DNA of 13,952 nt from Lachnospiraceae bacterium UBA7202 (GCA_002490705.1 DKUO01000046.1:1-13952); one strand, 5' to 3'. Numbered from the stretch's first letter, positions 6,318 to 13,863 are shown. The notes: generated from the letters alone by a model not told the origin. Numbers and translations are program-made.

Positions 6318-8087
6318 ATGAAGCAAAAAAATATTGCCATACGAATTTTAAAATATGTGCTGCCGCACTGGCACCTCATTTTACTGTCGACGGTGGGAGG
6401 TGTAGTGAAACTCTCACTTCCGCTTGTTCTGCCGCAGGTGGTGAAACATTTTACGGACGATGTGCTTGTCTCATCCGGGATCTATGTCACGGCGCAGCAA
6501 AAGATGAACGAAATATGGAAATGGCTGCTGATTCTTCTGGCGCTGTATCTTTTTGTGTACATACCGGCGGCTTTTGTCCGGCAGGTGGGCGCTACGGAGG
6601 TATCCAACCGGATTATGCATACCATGCGGTGTCAGGTATATGCGCATCTTCAGAAAATGTCGGCGGCCTTTCACCAGAACAATAAGTCCGGTGAGCTTGT
6701 CACAAGGATAAACAGCGATGTAGAGCAGGTCCATAATTTTGTCTGGAATGTGGCTACCAACATCTGGATTGACGGAATTATGGTTGTGATCTATTTGTGG
6801 CTGATGGGGCGTATCAGCATTGTTCTCACAATTTTGGCGGCGGTTGCCCTTCCGCTTTCCATCATACTTACCAAGAAAATCCGTATGCATATTACGAATG
6901 CGGCCAGAAACGTACAGAATAATATTTCGGAGATTTCCGGCTATATGCAGGAGAGGATGGCGGGATTTGCCACCGTGAAGCTGTTTAATATGGAGACGTT
7001 TGAGGAGGAAAAATTCAACGGGCATTCAAAACAGATATATGAATTTATGAAAAAATCAAACTGCTTTTTTTCTACAGGAGAGGCGGTGACCGGAGCAATG
7101 TCTGAGGTTATAGCATCCGTGGTTGTATGTCTTTCAGCGGTATTTATCGTAGGCGGGAAGATGAGCGTTGGGGATCTGATTATTTTTTACGCCTATCTGG
7201 GATATTTTATCACGCCGCTCCGCCGTTTCGCAGAGTTAAATGTGACGTATGCCAAAAGTATTGCCGGGATCGAGCGTGTCTTTGTCATATTGGATACGCC
7301 TGTGGACATTGAGGAAAAGGAAAACGCGTTGGCGCTTTCTACTGATATGCCTATGGAGATTGCATTTCAAAACGTTTCCTTCAGCTATACGAAGGATGCG
7401 CATACCGTGTCTGATATCAGCCTGAAACTTCATGAAGGAGAAAAGATTGCGCTGGTGGGTTCGAGCGGCTGCGGCAAGACAACGATTGTAAATCTGCTGG
7501 CACGTTTTTATGATGTGGACGAGGGCAGCATTACCATTGCGGGACGGGATATCAGGGATTACAGTCTGGATTCTATTTACCGCCAGATGGGGATGGTTTT
7601 TCAGGATACGGTACTCTTTTCGGGAACAATTGAGGAAAATGTCCGTTACGGGAAGCCGGATGCGGATAGGGAGGAGCTGGTACAGGCGGCGAAAGCGGCA
7701 AACGCATATGAGTTTATCATGAGTACGCCGGATCAGTGGCAGACGCTTTTGGGAGAGCGCGGGATCGGTCTTTCAGGAGGGCAGCGACAGCGCATTGCCA
7801 TTGCAAGGGTATTTCTCCGCAATCCCAGACTTCTGATTCTGGACGAAGCCACAAGCGCGTTGGATTCCGAGTCGGAGGAACTTGTCTCGGATGCGCTCGA
7901 TCATCTGATGGCAAACCGCACCTCGCTTATCATTGCGCACAGGCTGTCGACCGTTGTCAACGCGGACAGAATTATTGTAATGGATAAAGGAAAAATTACG
8001 GAAGAGGGCAGACATGAGGAATTGTTAAAGCGGAACGGAAGATACGCACAATTATACCATATGCAGTTTAAGGATATTTTGGAATAA
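6318..8087 (+). CDS. ABC transporter, exporter-type fused permease/ATPase (half-transporter)
   Basis: A 589-residue membrane protein of standard MsbA/LmrA/BmrA length and order. A six-helix ABC_membrane domain spans about 1-325, with helices near 15-45, 68-90, 150-165, 170-192, 255-285 and 290-310. A nucleotide-binding domain follows from about 345. Walker A is GSSGCGKTT (381-389), the Q-loop is GMVFQDTVLF, the signature is LSGGQ (485-489), Walker B is LLILDEATSA (D509, E510) and the switch histidine is in IIAHRLST (H541). All catalytic residues are present, so it should hydrolyse ATP as a homodimer. The substrate cannot be read from sequence; multidrug or lipid/peptide export is typical. I chose ATG 6318 because GAGG lies eight bases upstream; in-frame extensions upstream have no ribosome binding site and cross the promoter. 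It stands alone, divergent from the AraC regulator that may control it. Confidence 0.92.
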   Translation: MKQKNIAIRILKYVLPHWHLILLSTVGGVVKLSLPLVLPQVVKHFTDDVLVSSGIYVTAQQKMNEIWKWLLILLALYLFVYIPAAFVRQVGATEVSNRIMHTMRCQVYAHLQKMSAAFHQNNKSGELVTRINSDVEQVHNFVWNVATNIWIDGIMVVIYLWLMGRISIVLTILAAVALPLSIILTKKIRMHITNAARNVQNNISEISGYMQERMAGFATVKLFNMETFEEEKFNGHSKQIYEFMKKSNCFFSTGEAVTGAMSEVIASVVVCLSAVFIVGGKMSVGDLIIFYAYLGYFITPLRRFAELNVTYAKSIAGIERVFVILDTPVDIEEKENALALSTDMPMEIAFQNVSFSYTKDAHTVSDISLKLHEGEKIALVGSSGCGKTTIVNLLARFYDVDEGSITIAGRDIRDYSLDSIYRQMGMVFQDTVLFSGTIEENVRYGKPDADREELVQAAKAANAYEFIMSTPDQWQTLLGERGIGLSGGQRQRIAIARVFLRNPRLLILDEATSALDSESEELVSDALDHLMANRTSLIIAHRLSTVVNADRIIVMDKGKITEEGRHEELLKRNGRYAQLYHMQFKDILE

Positions 8088-8123
8088 ATCATGCTTATAC
8101 CTAAAGCGGCGGGAATGCCACTG

Positions 8124-8152
8124 GCAGGAACTCCCTCTCTCATTGTTCCTGC
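8124..8152. terminator. Perfect inverted repeat between convergent genes, possible bidirectional terminator
   Basis: GCAGGAAC (8124-8131) and GTTCCTGC (8145-8152) pair perfectly around a 13-base loop. It lies 37 bases after the ABC transporter stop and overlaps the last codons of the convergent ATPase gene. There is no T-tract on either side, so intrinsic termination would be weak; it may instead stabilise the mRNA 3' end. Confidence 0.4.
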
Positions 8153-9339
8153 AATAACCAATCAACGATATTATAGACCTCAATCCCCTCATAACTATAT
8201 TTCGGGTGTCTGGTTCTGGCAATGATCTTTTTGGGATAAGCATCCCGGATTTGCAGCAATGGCATACATTCTCTTTCAAGAGTTTTCTGATCCGAAATAT
8301 TATCGCTAACCTGAATATAAATTTTCTCATTTCCTTTTTGCGCTACAAAATCAATTTCTTTCTGGTACAATTTTCCGACATACACGTCATATCCCCGGCG
8401 GAGCAGTTCAATACAGATTATATTTTCATACGCTCTGCCGTAATCCATATTCCTGCTTCCCAGAATGGCATATCGAATACCTATATCGCACAAATAAAAT
8501 TTCTCAGAACTTTCCAAATACTTCTTTCCGCGAATGTCATATCGCTTTATGTCATAAAAAACAAAGGCATTACACAAATATTTAATATATTTGCCAACTG
8601 TCACGTGATTGGTTGTTGTCTTATTCGCTGTCAGAAGCTGACTAACCTTGTTCGGAGAAGTGAGATTGCTGATATTATCCATAAGGAATTCGCTCAATCT
8701 CTGTAGTACCAACGTATCCGGCAAAGAATATTTCTGTACAAGATCTCGCGTGACGATTGTTTCATAAACTTCCTTAAGATAATTGATTCTGTCCGTTTCC
8801 GTTCTGTAAGCGTAAGAGCCCGCCAGCCCTCCTTTTATGGAATACTCATCAAAGAGTTTTTCTTTGTCGCCGCTCTCATCATAATATTGGCAGTATTCCT
8901 GAAAGCTGAATGGAAACACATGAATCTCTATATAACGACCGGTAAAAAGAGTTGCAAGATCAGCACTTAGCAAAAAAGCGTTAGAACCGGTAATATAAAT
9001 ATCATATTTCCCTTTGGAGTAAAGACTGTTGATGGCCAATTCAAATTGGGGACACATCTGAACTTCATCCACAAAAAGGTAGTTCTTTTTTCCCTCTTGA
9101 TAATGTTCCTCTATATAAGTATGCAGTGCATGATACTCTTTGATTTCCTCATATGCTAAATCCATAAAGTCAATAAAGATAATATTAATATTTTCAAAAT
9201 GATTTTCCAGATACGCAATATATGCCTGCATCAATTTTGACTTTCCCGAACGACGAATGCCTGTAATGATTTTAATGTCCGGAGTTTCGTTCAATTCAAT
9301 TATCCTGTTCAGATATTTTGTTCTTGTTATTGTCTTCAT
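8140..9339 (-). CDS. AAA_14/DUF4143 family ATP-binding protein (COG1373-like)
   Basis: A 399-residue soluble protein. The N-terminal AAA_14 ATPase shows Walker A GIRRSGKS (27-34, Lys33), Walker B YLFVDEVQ (87-94, Asp91/Glu92) and the sensor-1 stretch ITGSNAFLLS (116-125). The family-typical block LFTGRYIEIHVFPFSFQEY follows at 131-149. The C-terminal DUF4143 region has the restriction-endonuclease-like strand pair ELLRRGYDVYVG and KEIDFVA then IYIQVS; the Gln where active nucleases keep Lys suggests no nuclease activity. These ATPases are abundant and variable in anaerobes and archaea, and their role is poorly defined. ATG 9337-9339 is the first sensible start; a longer reading to 9501 starts with TTG and crosses the promoter. 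The ribosome binding site is weak (GTGGG). It has its own promoter (9401-9429). It is more AT-rich than the flanking transporter and galactosidase genes. Confidence 0.9.
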   Translation of the reverse strand: MKTITRTKYLNRIIELNETPDIKIITGIRRSGKSKLMQAYIAYLENHFENINIIFIDFMDLAYEEIKEYHALHTYIEEHYQEGKKNYLFVDEVQMCPQFELAINSLYSKGKYDIYITGSNAFLLSADLATLFTGRYIEIHVFPFSFQEYCQYYDESGDKEKLFDEYSIKGGLAGSYAYRTETDRINYLKEVYETIVTRDLVQKYSLPDTLVLQRLSEFLMDNISNLTSPNKVSQLLTANKTTTNHVTVGKYIKYLCNAFVFYDIKRYDIRGKKYLESSEKFYLCDIGIRYAILGSRNMDYGRAYENIICIELLRRGYDVYVGKLYQKEIDFVAQKGNEKIYIQVSDNISDQKTLERECMPLLQIRDAYPKKIIARTRHPKYSYEGIEVYNIVDWLLQEQ

Positions 9340-9348
9340 CCAATTACC

Positions 9349-9471
9349 CACTTTCAAAAAATAAAAAAAATTAATTTTTCGAAACCATACCTCAAATCCT
9401 ATTATAGCGATATAAAATAGTATATGCAAGAAATCACTTTCAAAAAAATAATTTTTTTGCTTTTTTGAAAG
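9349..9471. repeat. CTTTCAAAAAA motif repeated on both sides of the ATPase promoter
   Basis: CTTTCAAAAAA occurs at 9351-9361 and 9437-9447, and its perfect reverse complement TTTTTTGAAAG at 9461-9471. The last two form an 11-bp inverted repeat with a 13-base loop upstream of the -35. The first lies in the leader, twelve bases before the ATG, with a degraded partner (TTTTTCGAAA, 9375-9384). The flanks CA..TAA are also shared. The arrangement looks like a repressor site pair. The upstream hairpin could alternatively act as a poor terminator for the kinase gene, but no T-run follows it on the minus strand. Confidence 0.5.
9401..9429 (-). promoter_or_regulatory. Promoter of the AAA_14 ATPase gene
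   Basis: On the minus strand TTGCAT (9429-9424) and a consensus TATAAT (9406-9401) are 17 bases apart. Transcription would begin near 9394, giving a leader of about 55 bases. The gene therefore need not depend on readthrough from the kinase gene upstream. Confidence 0.72.
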
Positions 9472-9497
9472 CGACTGTTTCCAAATGAACATGCGCA

Positions 9498-10115
9498 TCA
9501 ATCATGCAGGATTTCCTCCTTCCATGCCGCAATCTGTGAAAATATCTCTTCCGTATTCGTTTTTGAAAAATCTGTTGTGTCAACTTTGATTTGTCTGCCA
9601 TCAGCACAAAAGGCATCAAATCCTCTTTTTTCTATTCCGCAAACAAAATTTTCATAAGAAATCGTTTTTGCTTTTGTAGTTTTCAGATTATGTTCGTCCT
9701 TTTCCGGATAACAGTCATTCACTACATGTCCCCTGTGCCTGTCAGGGCTGCTTTCCCGTTCCAGAAAACGCTGGTAGATTATTTTGTAATCACCTGTTAA
9801 GGTAATGGTCAGTGCGGAATAGTGATGTTTTTCTAAAAGGTTTTTCATTCCTTGTTCTGACGAATATTCAAAATTATTCTCCAGGATAAAAGGCTGTCCT
9901 GCTTTCATAAGCTGGCCTGCAACATAATACATGATTTCCATACTGGCAATCCCGAGATTTACTTTTTCTGCTCTCGACTGAAAGCCAACATTGTCAAACA
10001 GCAATTCTTTTATGGCATCCTTTGAAATAACAGGAAGTTTTAACCTTTCTGATATGACTTCTGCCATAGTGCTTTTTCCTGCGGCTGGTATACCTGATAC
10101 TAATATACAATACAT
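9498..10115 (-). CDS. Small P-loop kinase (AAA_33/zeta-toxin-like ATP-binding protein)
   Basis: A 205-residue cytosolic protein resembling small-molecule kinases of the AAA_33 group. The Walker A loop is GIPAAGKST (8-16), followed by VISKDAIKELLF (29-40), where Asp33 is at the usual catalytic/substrate position. ILENNF lies at 77-82. An arginine-rich lid, RFLERESSPDRHRGH (116-130), matches the 'R...R...RHpGH' pattern of this group. The substrate is not deducible: gluconate- and adenylylsulfate-kinase-like enzymes, tRNA-modifying kinases and zeta toxins all share this fold. No antitoxin gene adjoins it, which argues against a toxin role. The ATG at 10113-10115 has GGAG eight bases upstream, inside the end of the DeoR gene, and only three bases separate the two genes, so translation is probably coupled. 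Joint control with a DeoR regulator suggests phosphorylation of a sugar or nucleoside (inference). Confidence 0.82.
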   Translation of the reverse strand: MYCILVSGIPAAGKSTMAEVISERLKLPVISKDAIKELLFDNVGFQSRAEKVNLGIASMEIMYYVAGQLMKAGQPFILENNFEYSSEQGMKNLLEKHHYSALTITLTGDYKIIYQRFLERESSPDRHRGHVVNDCYPEKDEHNLKTTKAKTISYENFVCGIEKRGFDAFCADGRQIKVDTTDFSKTNTEEIFSQIAAWKEEILHD

Positions 10116-10118
10116 TTT

Positions 10119-10901
10119 TCATACTCCTTTCACATGAACTGTTTCTACAGCCACGCCAAGTTCCCTTGCCTGTATCAGAAAATCCTCAGATACGTTACTA
10201 TCCGTAATCAGTAAATCATAGTCTTTTACCTTACATACAGAATGGATAGAATTTTTTCCGATCTTCTTAGACGGATATAGCCCGATATTCATTCGGCTGT
10301 TCTTCATAACGGCTTTTCCGAATTCTACACCGGCGGGATCGTGAATGGAGGCTCCAAAATCCAGGGACAATGCCGTGTGCGATAAAAAAGCTTTATCCAT
10401 GCGGATATTTTTTACCATTTGAAGGGTATAAAAATCATGGCAGTGACCGCGATGGGACATTTCTCCGCCCAATAATATAACGGATATATTCATTTTTTTT
10501 CGCAATGCCTCTGCAATGGTAACGGAGTTTGTCAATACTGTAATGGTTATATCTTCCGGCAAGTTTTCAGCCATATAATATCCAACTAAAGACGTAGTGA
10601 TATAAATGACCTCCTTGTTTTGGATATATTCGATTGCTTTTTTGGCAACTGCCAGATAATCAGTCTGTATTTCTTTTATATCTATTGGATTATAGGTCGG
10701 AGTGGGATAAATTTCTTTCGGATGAACTGCAATGGCGCCGCCGTGTGTTCTCTGCAACAATCCTCTACTTTCCAGTACCCTTAAGTCCCGCCTTGCGCAG
10801 TCCGCCGAAACTTGATAACAGTCCTGAATTTCTGATACCAGAATTCGTCCTGTTTGGTTTATTTTTCGAATAATGTCCTTCTGTCGTTCTTCCATAAACA
10901 T
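10119..10901 (-). CDS. DeoR/GlpR family transcriptional regulator
   Basis: A 260-residue protein with an N-terminal DeoR helix-turn-helix: MEERQKDIIRKINQTGRI, LVSEIQDCYQVSADCARRDL and RVLESRGLLQRTHGGAI (about 3-57), including the conserved R-D-L and R-x-HGGA. The C-terminal part resembles the DeoRC sugar-phosphate sensor: VLTNSVTIAEAL, ISVILLGGEM, and YPSKKIGKNS where the conserved Ser-Lys sits. The loop that is usually 'IDxGTT' here reads YITTSLVGYYMAENLP, so effector binding may differ. I chose ATG 10901 because GAGG lies eight bases upstream; a TTG at 10907 is too close to that site. It is the first gene of a pair with the kinase. The promoter overlaps 10-bp tandem repeats, so autoregulation is likely. 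Confidence 0.9.
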   Translation of the reverse strand: MFMEERQKDIIRKINQTGRILVSEIQDCYQVSADCARRDLRVLESRGLLQRTHGGAIAVHPKEIYPTPTYNPIDIKEIQTDYLAVAKKAIEYIQNKEVIYITTSLVGYYMAENLPEDITITVLTNSVTIAEALRKKMNISVILLGGEMSHRGHCHDFYTLQMVKNIRMDKAFLSHTALSLDFGASIHDPAGVEFGKAVMKNSRMNIGLYPSKKIGKNSIHSVCKVKDYDLLITDSNVSEDFLIQARELGVAVETVHVKGV

Positions 10902-10930
10902 AATCAATACCTCGATTTCACGTTTTTAAT

Positions 10931-10970
10931 TGTTTTATCATGTTTATACTTGATTATACTTGTTTGCGCC
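10931..10970. promoter_or_regulatory. 10-bp phased tandem repeats, probable DeoR operator
   Basis: Consecutive 10-mers TGTTTTATCA, TGTTTATACT, TGATTATACT and TGTTTGCGCC each begin with TG. The middle two differ at one base. They cover the -10 box and start region of the deoR-kinase promoter. DeoR-family proteins such as LacR commonly recognise repeated TGTTT-containing sites, so self-binding is a reasonable inference. Confidence 0.55.
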
Positions 10971-10981
10971 TGAATACGCAA
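10953..10981 (-). promoter_or_regulatory. Promoter of the deoR-kinase operon
   Basis: On the minus strand TTGCGT (10981-10976) and a consensus TATAAT (10958-10953) lie 17 bases apart, about 52 bases before the DeoR ATG. Confidence 0.7.
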
Positions 10982-11160
10982 GCTTTTTTGGCTAAAATAT
11001 TGGAAGGTTCATGATATGGGAAAGAAAATTCGAAACAGCCTTTGACGGATGCAATATTTAATGATATTTTTTTATCAGAAACCAAGTATAGCTTTTGGAA
11101 CTGTACTGGGTTTTTCTGGTATTGATGAAACAACCATAAATTACATGGGAGGAAACCGCA
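10982..11160. other. Intergenic region before the methyltransferase gene
   Basis: It holds no recognisable gene. A short frame open from 11049 reads YQKPSIAFGTVLGFSGIDE and then runs through the methyltransferase start in another frame. It has no ribosome binding site and no family I recognise. An extended -10-like TGGTATTGAT near 11117-11126 might serve the downstream gene, but its -35 is unconvincing. The last bases contain the GGGAGG site of the methyltransferase. Confidence 0.35.
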
Positions 11161-11655
11161 ATGCAATATACGACTACCTATCAGTCGCCGCTGGGGGAGT
11201 TGCTTCTGGCAGCCGACGAAATAGGTCTGACGGGGATTTGGTTTGATGGAGGAAAATACTTTGCGGACGGTTTGGACACGGAGCATGAGAAGGGAAAACT
11301 TCCTGTTCTTGAGACGACAAAAAGCTGGCTGGATATTTACTTTGCCGGAAGAGAGCCGGATTTTACGCCGGCGCTTCATATGATCGGCTCTCCGTTTCGG
11401 TTACGCGTCTGGAAGCATTTGTCGGAGATTCCCTATGGAGAGACGGTCAGCTATGGGGAAATTGCAAAGAAAATTGCCGGGGAAATGGGGATAGAGCGGA
11501 TGTCCGCGCAGGCTGTGGGCGGCGCGGTCGGCCATAACCCCGTTTCCATTATCGTGCCCTGCCATCGGGTGATCGGTGCAGACGGAAGTCTGACAGGATA
11601 TGCGGGAGGGCTGGATAAAAAGGTGCGGCTTCTTACCTTGGAGGGAGTATTGTAG
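11161..11655 (+). CDS. ogt: Methylated-DNA--[protein]-cysteine S-methyltransferase (Ogt/MGMT type)
   Basis: A 164-residue cytosolic DNA-repair protein that transfers O6-alkyl groups from guanine to its own cysteine in a suicide reaction. The N-terminal ribonuclease-like part starts YQSPLGELLLA. The DNA-binding part includes SPFRLRVWKHLSEIPYGETV and SYGEIAKKI, then SAQAVGGAVGHNP (115-127). The active site is IVPCHRVIG (131-139, Cys134), and GYAGGLDKKVRLLTLEG closes the C-terminus. Length and order are normal. The residue matching the arginine finger of human MGMT ('ARAVG') is Gln117, a substitution I believe is common in Firmicutes homologues. ATG 11161 has GGAGG eight bases upstream. The galactosidase-like gene begins 28 bases after its stop, so the two are probably cotranscribed although functionally unrelated. 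Confidence 0.94.
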   Translation: MQYTTTYQSPLGELLLAADEIGLTGIWFDGGKYFADGLDTEHEKGKLPVLETTKSWLDIYFAGREPDFTPALHMIGSPFRLRVWKHLSEIPYGETVSYGEIAKKIAGEMGIERMSAQAVGGAVGHNPVSIIVPCHRVIGADGSLTGYAGGLDKKVRLLTLEGVL

Positions 11656-11683
11656 GGAAGGCTCTGTATACTTGGAGGGTGAA

Positions 11684-13807
11684 ATGAAAAAAAGTTATAA
11701 AGAATTTATATTGGGAGATATGCGGGCCTGCTATGTGCAGGACGAGGAAACAGGGAGCATGGAGCTGGTTTTGCTTCCTGCGGATATGAATTATCAGGTT
11801 GGCTATAGGGAGAAACCCTATTCGGATTCTCTGGTGCAGGTGAAGCTTGCAGGAGACACTTATGCGGGCGGCTATGCCGGAGGAAGAACCATGCGGCAAA
11901 GCGCTTCCGTGGCGGCGCTTGTGTTTGAAGGACAGGAAAAGAAGCAGGAAAATGGAGAGACGGTGATCCGCACCGACTTGTCGGATGAAAGAGGCTATCG
12001 GTACCGGCATTTTCTGGTGTGGAAAGAGGGAAAGAAAAGTCTGCTCTCTTATACGGAGTTTGAAAACCGATCAAACATGAAAGCCGGACTGGAGCTTTTG
12101 TCCAGTTTTTCGCTGGGAGGGATATCACCCTTTGTGGGAGCGGATGAGAGCGGAAAGCTGAAATTGCACCGCATCAGAAGTGTTTGGAGCATGGAGGGAA
12201 GAGCGGAATCGCAGTTCATGGAGGATTTGCAGTTAGAACCTTCCTGGGGCGGCCATGCGGTGCGCTGCGAGCGTTACGGGCAGGTGGGCTCCATGCCGGT
12301 GAACGGGTATTTCCCTTATGCGGTGATGGAAGATACGAAATCGGATCTTTTTTGGGGCGCGATGATCTGTCACAATGCCAGCTGGCAGATGGAAGTCTAC
12401 AGGAGGGGTGACGACGTGAATCTCTCCGGCGGATTGGCGGACTATGACTTCGGCCATTGGATGAAGGAGATCGCGCCGGGAGAAACCTTTGTGACGCCCA
12501 CGGCGATTCTGTCCGTATGCAGGGGCGGCGGCATCGACGGCATTTCCCAGAGAATGACGGCGGCCGTGGAGGACGCGGTGAATCAGGGGCCGGAATCGGA
12601 ACAGGAACTTCCCATTATTTTCAATGAATACTGTACCACATGGGGCTGTCCTTCCCATGAAAATATCTGCGGGATTCTGGAGGCCATCAAGGACAAGGGT
12701 TTTTCTTATTTCGTGATTGACTGCGGCTGGTATAAGCAGGAGGGCATTCCGTGGGATGTGGCGATGGGAGATTACCTTGTGTCGAAAGAGCTGTTTCCGA
12801 AGGGGCTTGACAAGACGGTGGAGGCGATCAAAGCCCATGGCATGAAGGCAGGCATCTGGTTTGAGATCGACAATGTGGGAGAGAAGGCGGAGAGCTATCA
12901 AAAGACGGAACATCTGCTTACAAGAAACGGTGCGCCATTATCCACATCCATGAGAAGGTTCTGGGATATGAGGCAGGCGTGGGTGCAGAATTATCTGGAA
13001 GAACGAGTGATCGGCACGTTGGAAAAATACGGCTTTTCCTATATGAAGATGGATTACAATGATACCATCGGCACGGGCTGCGACGGGGCGGAGTCTCTGG
13101 GCGAGGGGCTGCGGCAGAATATGGAAGCGTCACTTGCCTTTATCCGCAAGGTGAAGGAGAGGATACCCGGTATCATTTTGGAAAACTGTTCTTCGGGCGG
13201 ACACAAGCTGGAACCGCTTATGATGAGCGAGTGCAGCATGGCTTCCTTTTCCGATGCCCACGAGTGCGAGGAGATTCCCATTATTGCCGCTTCTCTGCAT
13301 CGGGTGATCCTGCCGAGACAGAGCCAGATATGGGCGGTGATCAGGAAAGATGATTCTTTGAAGAGAATCGCATATTCCATCGCCAACACTTTTCTTGGAA
13401 GAATGTGCCTGTCAGGAGATGTGACCAAACTTTCGACACAACAGTGGGAGGTCATTGATCGCGGCATTGCTTTTTATAAGAAAGCCGCTCCGATCATTAA
13501 GGATGGTTACAGCAGACTGTATGGGCCGAAGGTTTTAAATTACCGCCATCCTGTCGGCTGGCAGTGCCTTGTGCGGAGCGAGGGCGGTTTGGAACGGGAG
13601 AAGAAAGACGGGCTTCTGGCGGTGTTCCACAGCTTTAAGGGGGAGCATGAGGGCGCTTTGGAGGTTCCCCTGCCTGCGGACGGGGAGTATCGGATTGAGG
13701 CGGTCTACTCGGATGCGGAGGCAAATGTTTCTGTGGCGAAGGGCAGACTTACCTGCTATATTCCCGAGGACATGCGCGCTGTGGCGGTTTTGGCAAGAAG
13801 GATTTGA
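11684..13807 (+). CDS. Alpha-galactosidase-like glycoside hydrolase (GH36, clan GH-D)
   Basis: A 707-residue protein without signal peptide, so intracellular. An N-terminal beta-sandwich (to about 285) precedes a barrel: PIIFNEYCTTWG (310-321), KGFSYFVIDCGWY (338-350), GMKAGIWFEIDNVG (386-399), SYMKMDYND (452-460) with likely nucleophile Asp457, IILENCSSGGHKLEP (497-511), and SFSDAHECEEIP (521-532) with likely acid/base Asp524. A C-terminal beta domain ends it. Length and architecture match GH36 enzymes, which release terminal alpha-galactose from raffinose-type sugars or glycans. The nucleophile motif is KMDYN rather than the usual KWDxNR of classical GH36, so this is a divergent branch; alpha-N-acetylgalactosaminidase activity is an alternative. 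ATG 11684 is chosen because GGAGG lies five bases upstream; an in-frame extension to 11600 would overlap the methyltransferase. No sugar transporter lies beside it. It is GC-richer than the genes at the left end. Confidence 0.83.
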   Translation: MKKSYKEFILGDMRACYVQDEETGSMELVLLPADMNYQVGYREKPYSDSLVQVKLAGDTYAGGYAGGRTMRQSASVAALVFEGQEKKQENGETVIRTDLSDERGYRYRHFLVWKEGKKSLLSYTEFENRSNMKAGLELLSSFSLGGISPFVGADESGKLKLHRIRSVWSMEGRAESQFMEDLQLEPSWGGHAVRCERYGQVGSMPVNGYFPYAVMEDTKSDLFWGAMICHNASWQMEVYRRGDDVNLSGGLADYDFGHWMKEIAPGETFVTPTAILSVCRGGGIDGISQRMTAAVEDAVNQGPESEQELPIIFNEYCTTWGCPSHENICGILEAIKDKGFSYFVIDCGWYKQEGIPWDVAMGDYLVSKELFPKGLDKTVEAIKAHGMKAGIWFEIDNVGEKAESYQKTEHLLTRNGAPLSTSMRRFWDMRQAWVQNYLEERVIGTLEKYGFSYMKMDYNDTIGTGCDGAESLGEGLRQNMEASLAFIRKVKERIPGIILENCSSGGHKLEPLMMSECSMASFSDAHECEEIPIIAASLHRVILPRQSQIWAVIRKDDSLKRIAYSIANTFLGRMCLSGDVTKLSTQQWEVIDRGIAFYKKAAPIIKDGYSRLYGPKVLNYRHPVGWQCLVRSEGGLEREKKDGLLAVFHSFKGEHEGALEVPLPADGEYRIEAVYSDAEANVSVAKGRLTCYIPEDMRAVAVLARRI

Positions 13808-13831
13808 TGAAGATACGGTGGAAAGAGCGTG

Positions 13832-13863
13832 ACAGGTAAAAATTTGCCTGTTGCGCCTTTTTC
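13832..13863 (+). terminator. Probable terminator after the galactosidase gene
   Basis: ACAGGTAA (13832-13839) pairs with TTGCCTGT (13844-13851) with one T-G pair around a 4-base loop. A pyrimidine-rich stretch with five or more T follows at about 13858-13862. It sits 25 bases after the stop and just before the tRNA promoter. Confidence 0.55.

Noticed and set aside
6195..6326. Upstream extension of the AraC gene to 6326 and of the ABC gene to 6099
   Set aside because: Both extensions run through AT-rich DNA with TATAAT boxes, lack ribosome binding sites, and would make the two divergent genes overlap.
6471..7025. Minus-strand open frame of 184 codons inside the ABC transporter gene
   Set aside because: It is antisense to the transmembrane domain of an intact transporter, with no family pattern and no ribosome binding site.
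9437..9471. CRISPR-like or transposon-end reading of the CTTTCAAAAAA repeats
   Set aside because: There are too few copies, no constant spacer length, no cas or transposase gene and no target duplication; a promoter-associated regulatory motif fits better.
9498..10115. Toxin-antitoxin reading of the kinase as a zeta toxin
   Set aside because: The fold allows it, but there is no small antitoxin partner; the adjacent gene is a full DeoR regulator.
11049..11246. Short open frame ahead of and through the methyltransferase start
   Set aside because: It lacks a ribosome binding site, matches no family I know and conflicts with the well-supported methyltransferase start.
12233..12913. Minus-strand open frame of 226 codons inside the galactosidase gene
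   Set aside because: The antisense frame is open because of GC-rich codon bias; its His/Arg-rich product has no recognisable domain.
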